A stretch of 64,000 bases of DNA from Kitasatospora purpeofusca (lineage in GTDB: Bacteria > Actinomycetota > Actinomycetes > Streptomycetales > Streptomycetaceae), in contig NZ_JODS01000001.1 of NCBI RefSeq assembly GCF_000718025.1, positions 558,001 through 622,000 on the forward strand, written 5' to 3'. Shown in pieces: positions 49,531 through 57,493 of the stretch. The notes beneath the pieces are model-generated. The model was given only the letters and a program-made list of their open reading frames with translations, searched no databases and was not told where the DNA came from. The position numbers and the translations under genes are program-made. Numbering within the stretch: position 1 is the first letter of the stretch; every line of letters begins with the position of its first letter.

Positions 49531-51033
49531 TCATCGTAGCCGCTCGGGCGGGGCCTCCCGTACTCCGGGGCGGGCCGGCGGCGCCTCCGCGCCGAGGTGG
49601 GCGGCCACCCGGGCGGCGGTGGCGGTGCCCCAGGCGGAGGTGGTGACCAGGCCGAGCACCAGGATCGTCGCGCCGAGCCCCACCAGGATCCACCAGCCGG
49701 CGTGGCTCGCCGGGGCGAAGCCGGTGAGCACCGGGCCGGCCACGGCCGAGACGACCACGGTGCCGATCACCGCGACCCCGAGCGACTGGCCGACCTGCCG
49801 GCTGGTCGAGGCGACGGCCGCCGCCACCCCGGCCTGGGCCCGCGGCATGCCGGACACGGCGGAGTTGGTGATCGGCGCGTTGACGAAGCCGAAGCCGAAG
49901 CCGAACAGCCCGTACGCGGCCAGCAGCAGCCCCGGCGGGGAGTCCGCCGCCAGCCGGGTCAGCAGCAGACCGCTGCCGACCAGGCCGAGCCCGGCCAGCA
50001 CCAGCGGCAGCCGGGGACCCCTGGCGCCGACGATCCGGCCCGACAGCGGCGCGCAGACCAGCATCATCACCGCCATCGGCAGCGTCCACAGGCCGGCCTC
50101 CATCGGGCTGTACCGGCGGACGTCCTGCAGGTAGATGGTGTTGAGGAAGAGGAACCCGCCGAGCGAGGCGAAGGCGCAGACGGCGGTCAGGGTGGCCCCG
50201 GTGAACGGCGCGCTGCGGAAGAACCTCGGGTCCACCAGCGGCTCGGCGACCCGCCGCTCCCAGAGCGGGAAGGCCACCAGCGCGGCGAGCGCGGCCACGG
50301 CCAGGCCGAGGATCAGCGGGGAGGTCCAGCCGTGGTCCGGGCCCTCGATGATCGCGGCGGTGCCGCAGCCGAGCAGCACCACCATCAGCAGCTGCCCCAC
50401 CGGGTCGAGCCGGCGGGCCCGCGGTGCCCGCGACTCGGGGACGTAACGGGCGGTCAGCAGGCAGGCCAGCAGTCCGACCGGGACATTGATCAGGAAGATC
50501 GCCGGCCAGCCGGCGGCATGCACCAGGAAGCCGCCGAGCAGCGGCCCGAGCGCCATCGAGATGCCGACCACCCCGCCCCAGACGCCGATCGCCCGGGCCC
50601 GCTCGCGGGGCTCGGTGAAGGTGTTGGTGATGATCGACATCGCCACCGGGTTGAGCATCGAACCGCCCACCGCCTGCACCGCCCGGAACAGCACCAGCCA
50701 CCCCAGGCTCGGCGCCAGGCTGCAGAGCAGCGAGCCGAGCACGAAGACCACCAGGCCGGTCTGGAACACCCGGCGGCGGCCGAACCGGTCGGCGAGCGAG
50801 CCGAACAGCATCAGCAGCGAGGCCAGCACCAGGGTGTAGGCGTCGATGATCCACTGCAGACCGGAGGCCGGGGCGTCCAGGTCCTTCTGGATCTCCGGGA
50901 GGGCGATGTTCACCACGGTGTTGTCGAGACCGACGATGAACAGGCTCATGCAGCAGATCGCCAGGACGAGCTGTCGGCGGCGCCGGCCGGGGTCGGCGAC
51001 GGGCGGCGGACTCATGAAGGTCGCATCGGGCAC
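49531..51033 (-). CDS. DHA2-family MFS exporter
   Basis: The 500-aa protein has about 14 membrane helices. Motif D1 is GLDNTVVNIALPEIQ, motif A is GSLADRFGRRRVFQTG, and motif C is GVWGGVVGISMALGPLLGG. Its stop codon lies almost directly against rnpB, and the -10 region of rnpB overlaps the last codons. The substrate is unknown; the family exports toxic compounds and antibiotics. No regulator gene is immediately adjacent. It follows the RNB nuclease gene by only 27 bp on the same strand, so the two may be one operon. Confidence 0.92.
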   Translation of the reverse strand: MPDATFMSPPPVADPGRRRRQLVLAICCMSLFIVGLDNTVVNIALPEIQKDLDAPASGLQWIIDAYTLVLASLLMLFGSLADRFGRRRVFQTGLVVFVLGSLLCSLAPSLGWLVLFRAVQAVGGSMLNPVAMSIITNTFTEPRERARAIGVWGGVVGISMALGPLLGGFLVHAAGWPAIFLINVPVGLLACLLTARYVPESRAPRARRLDPVGQLLMVVLLGCGTAAIIEGPDHGWTSPLILGLAVAALAALVAFPLWERRVAEPLVDPRFFRSAPFTGATLTAVCAFASLGGFLFLNTIYLQDVRRYSPMEAGLWTLPMAVMMLVCAPLSGRIVGARGPRLPLVLAGLGLVGSGLLLTRLAADSPPGLLLAAYGLFGFGFGFVNAPITNSAVSGMPRAQAGVAAAVASTSRQVGQSLGVAVIGTVVVSAVAGPVLTGFAPASHAGWWILVGLGATILVLGLVTTSAWGTATAARVAAHLGAEAPPARPGVREAPPERLR

Positions 51034-51060
51034 GTGTCGATCCTCCCACCGGGACCCTGC

Positions 51061-52551
51061 TCAGAGGGCGGCGAAGCGGACCGTCCGGGTGGCGGGGTCC
51101 GCGACGGTGAGCCGCGCGGCGATCCGGCCGCCGAGCGGCAGGGCGGTGCCGGGTGACTCCCCGTCGGCCCCCTCGCCGGGCCCGGTGCCCGCCCGGTCGC
51201 AGCGGGCCCGGACGGCCGGTTCGCGGAGCTGGACGGTGCCCCGGTCCGGCCGCTTGCCGTCCACGTCGATGACCACCGCCGGGAAGTCCTCGCCCACCCG
51301 GCCGGACAGCACCTCCGCCTCCACCAGGTCCACGCAGGCCCGTTCGACCTCGCCCGCGCGGCGGTCCCCCGCCGTCATCAGCGCGGCCACGTCCACCAGC
51401 GCCTCGCGCGCCCAGTCCGGCGGCTCCTCGCCCGCCGCGACCGCCGCGCAGACCTCCTGGGCGAACCGGTCCCCCAGCCGGCGCAGCGGCGCGGTGCAGT
51501 GCGCGTACGGCGCGGCCAGCGCGGCGTGCCCGGGGTCGTCGGGCGCGGGCACGCCCCGGGCGGTGTCGAAGGCCCGGTAGCCCGCGCCCCGCAGCAGTCC
51601 GGTGCACTCGTTCAGGAAGGCGGCGTGCAGCGGGCGGTCCGGGTCCAGCGAACGGACCAGGTCCGGGTACGGCAGGCCGTCGGGCCAGTCGATGTCCAGC
51701 GCGCGGGCGGTGCGGCGCAGCCGCTCGTACGCGGCGGGCGGCGCGGCGGGCAGGGTCCGGAGCAGGCCGACCCCGGCGTCCAGCATCAGCTCGGCCGCGG
51801 CCATGCCGGTGAGCAGCGAGATCTGGGCGTTCCAGCCGTCGGCGGGGGTGGGCGCGCGGTAGCCGAGGACGTAGCCGCGCGGGGTCTCCTCGATCTCCTG
51901 CTCGGGCACGGGGAGGCTGATCCCGCCGCGCTCGCGCTCCCGCTCCTCGCGCAGCCGGCCGACGGTGGCGAGCAGGACGAGCTGCTCGTCGGCGCCGCCG
52001 GCGTCCACGGCGCGCTGGACGGCCGCGTAGTCGAGCCGGCGGTGCGAGCGGACCACGGCGCGCCGCAGGTCGGCGAGGACCACGGCGCCGTCCTCGTCCA
52101 GGTCGATCTGCCAGAGCAGCGCGGGGCGGGGTTCGCCGGGCAGCAGGCTGGCCGCGTCCTCGGAGAGCCGGGTGGGGTGCAGCGCGACCGGCCGGTCGGG
52201 GAAGTACAGGGTCTGCACCCGGCGGCGGGCCTCCTCGTCGATCGCCCCGCCGGGGCGGACGAAGGCGGCGACGTCGGCGATGGCGTAGTGCACCCGGTAG
52301 CCGCCGCCGGGGCGGTGGGCGAGGTGCATCGCCTGGTCGAGGTCGCGGGAGCCGGGCGGGTCGACGGTGAACAGCGGCAGCTCGGTGGCGTCGTGGTCGG
52401 GCAGCCGGGGTGCCCCGGCGGCCCGCTCGGCCTCCGCCAGCGCCGCCTCGGGCCATTCGGTGCGGATCTCCAGGGCGGCCCGCAGCTCGGCCAGTTCGGC
52501 ATTGATCCGGGCGGAGTCGGCGGCCTTGACGCGCAGTTTTCGGCGGGGCAT
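51061..52551 (-). CDS. RNB-domain ribonuclease (RNase II/R-like, short form)
   Basis: ATG 52551 begins MPRRKLRVKAADSARINAELAEL; the frame is open further upstream but composition is shadow. The 496-aa protein centres on the RNB domain. ELPLFTVDPPGSRDLDQAMH supplies the catalytic Asp cluster, followed by YRVHYAIADVAAFVRPG, LYFPDRPVALHPTRLSEDAASL and YAHCTAPLRRLGDRF, the conserved C-terminal motif. There are no cold-shock/S1 modules at the end as in full RNase R. It should be a 3'-5' exoribonuclease. I recall this short actinobacterial RNB form as conserved. Confidence 0.92.
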   Translation of the reverse strand: MPRRKLRVKAADSARINAELAELRAALEIRTEWPEAALAEAERAAGAPRLPDHDATELPLFTVDPPGSRDLDQAMHLAHRPGGGYRVHYAIADVAAFVRPGGAIDEEARRRVQTLYFPDRPVALHPTRLSEDAASLLPGEPRPALLWQIDLDEDGAVVLADLRRAVVRSHRRLDYAAVQRAVDAGGADEQLVLLATVGRLREERERERGGISLPVPEQEIEETPRGYVLGYRAPTPADGWNAQISLLTGMAAAELMLDAGVGLLRTLPAAPPAAYERLRRTARALDIDWPDGLPYPDLVRSLDPDRPLHAAFLNECTGLLRGAGYRAFDTARGVPAPDDPGHAALAAPYAHCTAPLRRLGDRFAQEVCAAVAAGEEPPDWAREALVDVAALMTAGDRRAGEVERACVDLVEAEVLSGRVGEDFPAVVIDVDGKRPDRGTVQLREPAVRARCDRAGTGPGEGADGESPGTALPLGGRIAARLTVADPATRTVRFAAL

Positions 52552-52731
52552 GGGGGCAGCGTAGGGCCGGGCGGGTGGTTCCGGCCGGAGGTCGGCGGCG
52601 GGCGGCGTGCCGGTGTCCGGGCGGGGCGCGCGGCCGGGGCGCGCGAGCGGGGCGGGCGCGCGAGCGGGCCGTCGGCGTAAGGAGTCGTAGCGTGGGGGCG
52701 CTGATGATCGACGGCGAAGGGGGAACGGGCG

Positions 52732-53196
52732 ATGCGGGCGGTACGGGTCGTGGGGACGGCGGTGGCCGGGGTGCTGGCGGGAACGGGGGCGCTGCACGCG
52801 GTGTGGACGGTGTCGCCGTGGCCGTTGCGGACCCCGGAGGAGTTCGCGGACACCGTGGTCGGCACCGGCGACGGGGTGCCCCCGGCGGCGGCGTGCGCGG
52901 CGGTGGCGGGGCTGCTCGGTGCGGCCGCCTACCTGGTGGCCGCGGAGGCCGGGGCGGTGCCGGCGGTCGGGCCGGCGCGGCTGCGCCGGGCGGGGGTGTG
53001 GACGGTGTCGGCGGTGCTGCTGACCCGCGGCGCGGGCGGGCTGACGCTGGTCGGCGGCGAGCGGGCGCTGCGCTCGGAGCGGTTCCGGCGCCTCGACTCC
53101 CGGTACTACTCGCCGCTCTGCCTGGCGCTCGGCACCGGTGCGGCGGTGGTGGCGGCAGCCGGTACGGGTTACCGGGAGCCGGGGCCGGTTGCGTAG
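52732..53196 (+). CDS. Four-helix membrane protein (DUF3995-like)
   Basis: ATG 52732 with GAAGGGGG upstream gives 154 aa. Four hydrophobic segments are visible: VRVVGTAVAGVLAGTGALHAVW, AAACAAVAGLLGAAAYLVA, AGVWTVSAVLLTRGAGGL and SPLCLALGTGAAVVAAAG. The ALHAVWTVSPWP segment and the R-(F)RRLDSRYYSPLCL motif are characteristic of DUF3995. Function unknown. It lies 40 bp upstream of yaaA on the same strand. Confidence 0.85.
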   Translation: MRAVRVVGTAVAGVLAGTGALHAVWTVSPWPLRTPEEFADTVVGTGDGVPPAAACAAVAGLLGAAAYLVAAEAGAVPAVGPARLRRAGVWTVSAVLLTRGAGGLTLVGGERALRSERFRRLDSRYYSPLCLALGTGAAVVAAAGTGYREPGPVA

Positions 53197-53236
53197 GGTG
53201 GCCGGGTCCGCCGCCACAAAGTGTTGAGGAGTCGCC

Positions 53237-54022
53237 GTGCTGGTCCTGTTGCCGCCCTCGGAGGGGAAGGCCGCGTCCGGGGACGGCGTGCCGGTGGCGC
53301 TCGACGGACTGTCGCTGCCCGGGCTGACGGCGGCCCGGACCCGGGTGCTGGAGACGCTGGTCGGGCTCTGCCGCGGCGACGAGGACACCGCCGCCGAGGT
53401 GCTGGGGCTGAGCCCCGGGCTGCGCGGCGAGGTGGCGCGCAACGCGGGCCTGCCGACGGCGGGCGCCTTCCCGGCCGGGGAGGTGTACACCGGGGTGCTC
53501 TTCGACAACCTCGGGCTGGCGACGCTCGACGAGGCCGCGTACGACCGCGCCGCGCGGACGCTGCTGGTGTTCTCCGGGCTCTGGGGCGCCGTGCGGATCG
53601 ACGACCGGATCCCGCCCTACCGCTGCTCGATGGGCGTGAAGCTCCCCGGCCTGGGGGCGCTCGGAGCGTACTGGCGGAGCGCGACGGCGTCCGTGCTGCC
53701 GGAGGTCGCCGACGGGCTGGTGCTGGACCTGCGCTCCTCCGCGTACGCGGCCGCCTGGAAGCCCGCCGGCGAGCTCGTCGCCCGGACGGCGACCGTGCGG
53801 GTGCTGCAGGAGCGCGACGGCCGGCGCACGGTGGTGAGCCACTTCAACAAGGCCACCAAGGGCCGCCTGGTCCGTGACCTGCTGGTCGCGGGCGCCGAGC
53901 CCAAGACGCCCGGCGAGCTGCTGGACGCCCTGCTGGGGCTCGGCCACCGGGTGGAGGTCGCCGCCGAGGGCACCGCGCGCAAGCCGTGGCAGCTGGACGT
54001 GGTGGTCACCGAGGTGCACTGA
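53237..54022 (+). CDS. yaaA: Peroxide stress protein YaaA
   Basis: GTG 53237 is preceded by GAGGAG. The 261-aa protein starts with MLVLLPPSEGKA, has GEVYTGVLFDNL and FSGLWGAVRIDDRIPPYRCSMGVKLP, and ends with HFNKATKGRLVRDLL, all YaaA/DUF328 hallmarks. In E. coli YaaA limits iron-driven DNA damage under peroxide stress. It is close behind the DUF3995 gene and convergent with the rnhA-fusion gene. Immediately after its stop is a small tandem repeat. Confidence 0.93.
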   Translation: MLVLLPPSEGKAASGDGVPVALDGLSLPGLTAARTRVLETLVGLCRGDEDTAAEVLGLSPGLRGEVARNAGLPTAGAFPAGEVYTGVLFDNLGLATLDEAAYDRAARTLLVFSGLWGAVRIDDRIPPYRCSMGVKLPGLGALGAYWRSATASVLPEVADGLVLDLRSSAYAAAWKPAGELVARTATVRVLQERDGRRTVVSHFNKATKGRLVRDLLVAGAEPKTPGELLDALLGLGHRVEVAAEGTARKPWQLDVVVTEVH

Positions 54023-54027
54023 GCGTC

Positions 54028-54072
54028 CCCGGACGCGTTCCCGGACACGTTTCCCGGACGCATTCCTGGACC
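54028..54072. repeat. Four degenerate 12-13-bp tandem repeats after yaaA
   Basis: Units read CCCGGACGCGTT, CCCGGACACGTTT, CCCGGACGCATT and CCTGGACC (starting at 54028, 54040, 54053 and 54065). They lie in the 99-bp convergent gap, just before the terminator hairpin. A slippage origin is likely. Confidence 0.75.
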
Positions 54073-54078
54073 GAGGCG

Positions 54079-54117
54079 CGCCGGGGCCGGCCGGACGGGA
54101 TCCGACCGGCCCCGGCG
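54079..54117. terminator. Bidirectional terminator between yaaA and the RNase H fusion
   Basis: CGCCGGGGCCGG (54079-54090) pairs perfectly with CCGGCCCCGGCG (54106-54117) around a 15-base loop containing a further ATCC/GGAT type pairing. It lies 4 bp from the RNase H fusion stop and 57 bp after yaaA. Confidence 0.7.
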
Positions 54118-54121
54118 TCCG

Positions 54122-55270
54122 TCAGCGCAGGTGCCCGGTGTCGTTGAGCAGCCGCAGCGAGGCGTTGCCGTCCGCGTAGTACTGGACGGCGCAGATCGAG
54201 GCGGCGGACAGCTCCATCCGGTACAGCGAGTCCGGCGGGGCGCCCAGCGCCAGCCGGACCAGCGTCTTGATCGGGCTGACGTGCGAGACCACCAGCACGG
54301 TCTTCCCGGGGTAGCGGGCGAGGACCTTGTCCCGGGCCACCCCGACCCGGTGGGTGAGGGTGGTGAAGCTCTCGCCGCCGCCGGTCGGCCTGGCCCTGGC
54401 GGAGCCGAGCCAGGCGGCGAGGTCCTCCGGGTGCCGCTCCTGGACCTCGCCGAAGGTCAGCCCCTCCCAGGCCCCGAAGTCGACCTCGCGCAGCCCCTCC
54501 TCGTACCGGACCTCCAGGCCCAGCCGGGCGGCCACGGTCTCGGCGGTCTGCCGGGTGCGCAGCATCGGCGAGGCCACCACGGCCTGGACCGAACCGCGCG
54601 CGGCGAGCGCCTCGGCGGCCCGCTCGGCCTGCCAGCGGCCCTTCTCCGACAGCTCCGGGTCGGTGCCGCCGCTGCCGGAGAACCGCTTCTCCGGCGTGAG
54701 GTGGGTCTCGCCGTGCCGGAGCAGGACGAAGGTGGTCGGGGTGCCGAGGTCGGCGGGCGCCGCCCAGCCTGCCTTGGGGGCGGCGGTCTCCAGCGGCGGT
54801 GCGGGTTCGTCGACGACGGCGACGGCCTCGGGGGCCCTGGGCTCCCACTGGCGCCCCGCCTTGCCCGCGTCCATCGCCTCGTTGGCCAGCCGGTCGGCGT
54901 CCTTGTTCTTCTCGCGCGGGATCCAGGTGTACGCCACCTGTCCGCGCGGGAAGACCTCGCGCGCCTCGGCCGCGAGCGGCTGCATGTCCGGGTGCTTGAT
55001 CTTCCACCGGCCGGACATCTGCTCGACGACCAGCTTGGAGTCCATCCGGACGTCCACCGAGGCGGCCGGGTCGATCGCCCGGGCCGCCCTCAGGCCGGCG
55101 ATCAGGCCCTTGTACTCGGCGACGTTGTTGGTCGCGTGGCCGATGAACTCCGCAGCCTCGGCGATGATCTGTCCGGTGTCGCCGTCCCGGACCACCGCGC
55201 CGTAGCCGGCCGGCCCCGGGTTGCCCCGGGAACCGCCGTCCGCCTCGACGACGAACCTGCGCACGGCCAC
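54122..55270 (-). CDS. Bifunctional RNase HI / acid (alpha-ribazole-type) phosphatase
   Basis: The 382-aa fusion has an N-terminal RNase HI domain (FVVEADGGSRGNPGPAGYGAVV with the first catalytic Asp, TNNVAEYKGLI with Glu, VDVRMDSKLVVEQM with Asp, DRLANEAMD). An Ala/Pro linker leads to a C-terminal histidine-phosphatase domain (FVLLRHGETHLTPEKRFSG, VVASPMLRTRQTAE, VVSHVSPIKTLV). In mycobacteria the homologous fusion degrades RNA in RNA/DNA hybrids and has CobC-like phosphatase activity. It is the last gene of the nif3 - zinc ribbon - rnhA unit, starting 4 bp after the zinc-ribbon stop. Confidence 0.95.
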   Translation of the reverse strand: MAVRRFVVEADGGSRGNPGPAGYGAVVRDGDTGQIIAEAAEFIGHATNNVAEYKGLIAGLRAARAIDPAASVDVRMDSKLVVEQMSGRWKIKHPDMQPLAAEAREVFPRGQVAYTWIPREKNKDADRLANEAMDAGKAGRQWEPRAPEAVAVVDEPAPPLETAAPKAGWAAPADLGTPTTFVLLRHGETHLTPEKRFSGSGGTDPELSEKGRWQAERAAEALAARGSVQAVVASPMLRTRQTAETVAARLGLEVRYEEGLREVDFGAWEGLTFGEVQERHPEDLAAWLGSARARPTGGGESFTTLTHRVGVARDKVLARYPGKTVLVVSHVSPIKTLVRLALGAPPDSLYRMELSAASICAVQYYADGNASLRLLNDTGHLR

Positions 55271-55274
55271 CGGG

Positions 55275-56018
55275 TCAGACGCCCGAGTCGGCGGTGCGGA
55301 CCAGGATCCGCGAGCAGTTCTCGCAGCGGACCACCTTGTCGGCCGGCTCGGCCTTGATGGAGTTCAGCTCGGTGATCGAGAACTCGGTGCGGCAGCCCTC
55401 GCAGCGGCGCTGGAACAGCCGGGCCGCGCCGACGCCGCCCTGCGTCTCGCGCAGCTTGGCGTAGACCTTCATCAGGTCGGCCGGGACGACGGCGGCGACG
55501 GCCTCGCGGTCGCGGCGGACCTTCTCCACCTCGGCGTCGATCTCGGCGTACGCGGCGTCCCGGCGGCCCTCGGCCTCGGTCAGCACGACGGTGGAGTGCT
55601 CCAGGCGCGCGGTCAGCTCGGTGACCCGGGTCTGGGCGGACTCCAGCCGCTCCATGATCTCCAGCACGACGTCCTCGAGGTCGCCCTGGCGCTTGGCCAG
55701 CGAGCCGATCTCGTGCTGGAGGTTCTCCAGGTCCTTCGGCGAGGTGATCGCGCCGGAGTCCAGGCGCTGCTGGTTGCGGGCGGCCCGGGAGCGCACCTGC
55801 TCCACGTCCTGCTCGGCCTTGGTCAGCTCACGGGTGGTGTCGCCGTGCTGGGCCTGGGCGGCGATCACCAGGTCCTTCAGCGCGGTGTGGTCGGCGTTGA
55901 CCTTGTCGATCTCGGCGTGCTCCGGCAGGCTGCGCCGCCGGTGGGCCAGCTGGTCGAGCTTGGAGTCGAAGGCCTGGAGGTCGAGCAGGCGGATCTGGTC
56001 GGCGGGCGCGGCGTTCAA
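55275..56018 (-). CDS. Coiled-coil zinc ribbon protein (C4-type)
   Basis: The TTG start at 56018 is supported by AGGAG 8 bases upstream and by the conserved opening NAAPADQIRLLDLQAFDSKL. The 247-aa protein is mostly a long antiparallel coiled coil (about 15-185), with a C-terminal zinc ribbon formed by CEGC and CENC (about 202-239). Homologues (CT398/DUF164 type) sit between nif3 and rnhA in most actinobacteria. They may act as nucleic-acid or flagellar/secretion-type chaperones, but the function is not settled. It is cotranscribed with its neighbours. Confidence 0.9.
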   Translation of the reverse strand: MNAAPADQIRLLDLQAFDSKLDQLAHRRRSLPEHAEIDKVNADHTALKDLVIAAQAQHGDTTRELTKAEQDVEQVRSRAARNQQRLDSGAITSPKDLENLQHEIGSLAKRQGDLEDVVLEIMERLESAQTRVTELTARLEHSTVVLTEAEGRRDAAYAEIDAEVEKVRRDREAVAAVVPADLMKVYAKLRETQGGVGAARLFQRRCEGCRTEFSITELNSIKAEPADKVVRCENCSRILVRTADSGV

Positions 56019-56041
56019 GCGGAGAGCTCCTGTGAATCGGG

Positions 56042-56878
56042 TCAGGCGGGGAAGGACATGGGGGCGTGCGCGGTCCACGGGTCGGTGACCGTGCGGGAGA
56101 CCCTGGTCTCCACGGTCCACCCGCGCTTCTCGGCGGTACCGAGCAGCGCCCGCTCGGCCAGCGGCAGCCAGGGCCACTCGGTGGCCCAGTGCGCGGCGTC
56201 GACCAGGGCGACCGGCGCCGCCTCGGCGGCCTCGGAGGCCGGGTGGTGGCGCAGGTCGGCGGTCAGGTAGGCGTCGACGCCCGCCGCGCGCACCTCGGCG
56301 AACAGGCTGTCGCCCGAGCCGCCGCACACCGCGACCCGGCTGATCAGCCGGTTCGGGTCGCCGGAGACCCGGACGCCGGCGGCGGTGGCCGGCAGGCCGG
56401 CGGCGACCCGCGCGGCGAACGCGGCCAGCGGCAGCGGGGGCTCCAGCAGGCCGACCCGCCCGGTGCCGCGCCGGCCCAGCGGGTCGGTCGGGTCCGGGAC
56501 CAGCGGGCCGGTCACGGTCACACCGACCGCCTCGGCGAGCGCGTCCGAGACGCCCGGGTCGGCGTGGTCGGCGTTGGTGTGGGCCACGTGCAGGGCGATC
56601 CCGGCGCGGATCAGGGTGTGCACGACCCGGCCCTTGAAGGTGGTGGCGGCCACGGTGGTGGTGCCGCGCAGGTACAGCGGGTGGTGGGTGACCACCAGGT
56701 CCGCCCCCCACTCGACGGCCTCGTCGACGACCGCCTGCACGGGGTCGACGGCGAACAGCACGCGGCGGACCTCGGCCTGAGGGTCTCCGCAGACCAGGCC
56801 GACGGCGTCCCAGGACTCCGCCCACTGCGGCGGGTACAGCTCTTCGAGGGCGGTGATGACGTCGGACAGTTTCGGCAC
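56042..56878 (-). CDS. Nif3-like dinuclear metal-binding protein
   Basis: The 278-aa protein matches the Nif3/YbgI family. Metal ligands are in VVTHHPLYLRG (His-His), HVAHTNADHADPG, and the C-terminal GDSLFAEVRAAGVDAYLTADLRHHPASEA and VDAAHWATEWPW. PQWAESWDAVGLVCGDP is the family's N-terminal signature. Members form toroidal hexamers with a two-metal site and act as GTP cyclohydrolase-like enzymes in some species; the role is unclear. It starts the three-gene operon running leftward. Confidence 0.93.
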   Translation of the reverse strand: MPKLSDVITALEELYPPQWAESWDAVGLVCGDPQAEVRRVLFAVDPVQAVVDEAVEWGADLVVTHHPLYLRGTTTVAATTFKGRVVHTLIRAGIALHVAHTNADHADPGVSDALAEAVGVTVTGPLVPDPTDPLGRRGTGRVGLLEPPLPLAAFAARVAAGLPATAAGVRVSGDPNRLISRVAVCGGSGDSLFAEVRAAGVDAYLTADLRHHPASEAAEAAPVALVDAAHWATEWPWLPLAERALLGTAEKRGWTVETRVSRTVTDPWTAHAPMSFPA

Positions 56879-57493
56879 CTGTCGAGACTACCGTGCGCAC
56901 GGGGGGAGCCGTCCGCCCGCCCGGCCGCCCGCCCGGCGGCCCGAGCGCCCGCCGGACCGGCCCCGGGGCCCGGTGGGCGGCCCCGCCGGGGGCGCGCGGG
57001 CGCGCGTCAACCCGCGGCGCGGGTGTCCCCGGGCGGACGGCGGCCTCGTTCGACCGGCGCCCGGGACCGTTCGGGCCGGGTGACCGGGCGATCGTCGCGC
57101 ACACCCCGCGGCTCGCACGAATTCGAAACGGCGCCCGGATCACCCTTACGAGTGAAGTGACCGGCTTCGGATTGAGCATCGCTCGCTACCGAAAGTAACT
57201 TCACTTCTGCGAACGGGAGTTGTCCCGGCAGCGGGAGTCGCCCCGACCGGGGCACCGGGAGGGCGACCGGCCGGAGACGCCGGCCCGGGTACACACCGGT
57301 GCACGCCGGGTGCACCCGGCGGGCCAGGCGCGCCGAACGGGCCGGATGCGGCCGGGGCGGTGCGGGCCGCCACCGGGCGACGGCCCCCGGGCCTTCCGAG
57401 GAACCGATTTCAGGCCGTGGCCGCGCGCCCGGTGCCCGAGCAGTGGGCACCGGGGCGGGCGCGTCGGCACCCGACGAAGGGATGTGGTGGCGG
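56879..57493. other. 615-bp divergent region upstream of the lanthionine synthetase gene
   Basis: The region separates nif3 from lanL. It contains an AT-richer zone (57110-57215) with the inverted repeat AGTGAAGT (57151-57158) / ACTTCACT (57198-57205), a possible operator or hairpin ahead of lanL. Frames from GTG 57299 or on the minus strand 57373-57146 are open but lack ribosome sites and coding GC3. I find no convincing lanthipeptide precursor here. Confidence 0.5.

Noticed and set aside
51061..53508. 815-aa extension of the RNB nuclease frame
   Set aside because: The extra part overlaps the DUF3995 and yaaA genes antisense and shows shadow composition.
57080..57160. 26-aa frame MTGRSSRTPRGSHEFETAP... 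upstream of lanL
   Set aside because: Contains rare TTA/TCA codons, lacks Cys and a ribosome site; probably non-coding.
57146..57373. Minus-strand 75-aa frame ending in a Cys/Ser-rich tail, considered as lanthipeptide precursor
   Set aside because: No Shine-Dalgarno site, low GC3 in the tail region that overlaps the probable promoter, and wrong strand for coupling to lanL.
57299..57493. N-terminal extension of the lanL frame starting at GTG 57299
   Set aside because: No ribosome site, Arg/Gly-rich shadow-like composition and no match to lanthionine synthetase N-termini.
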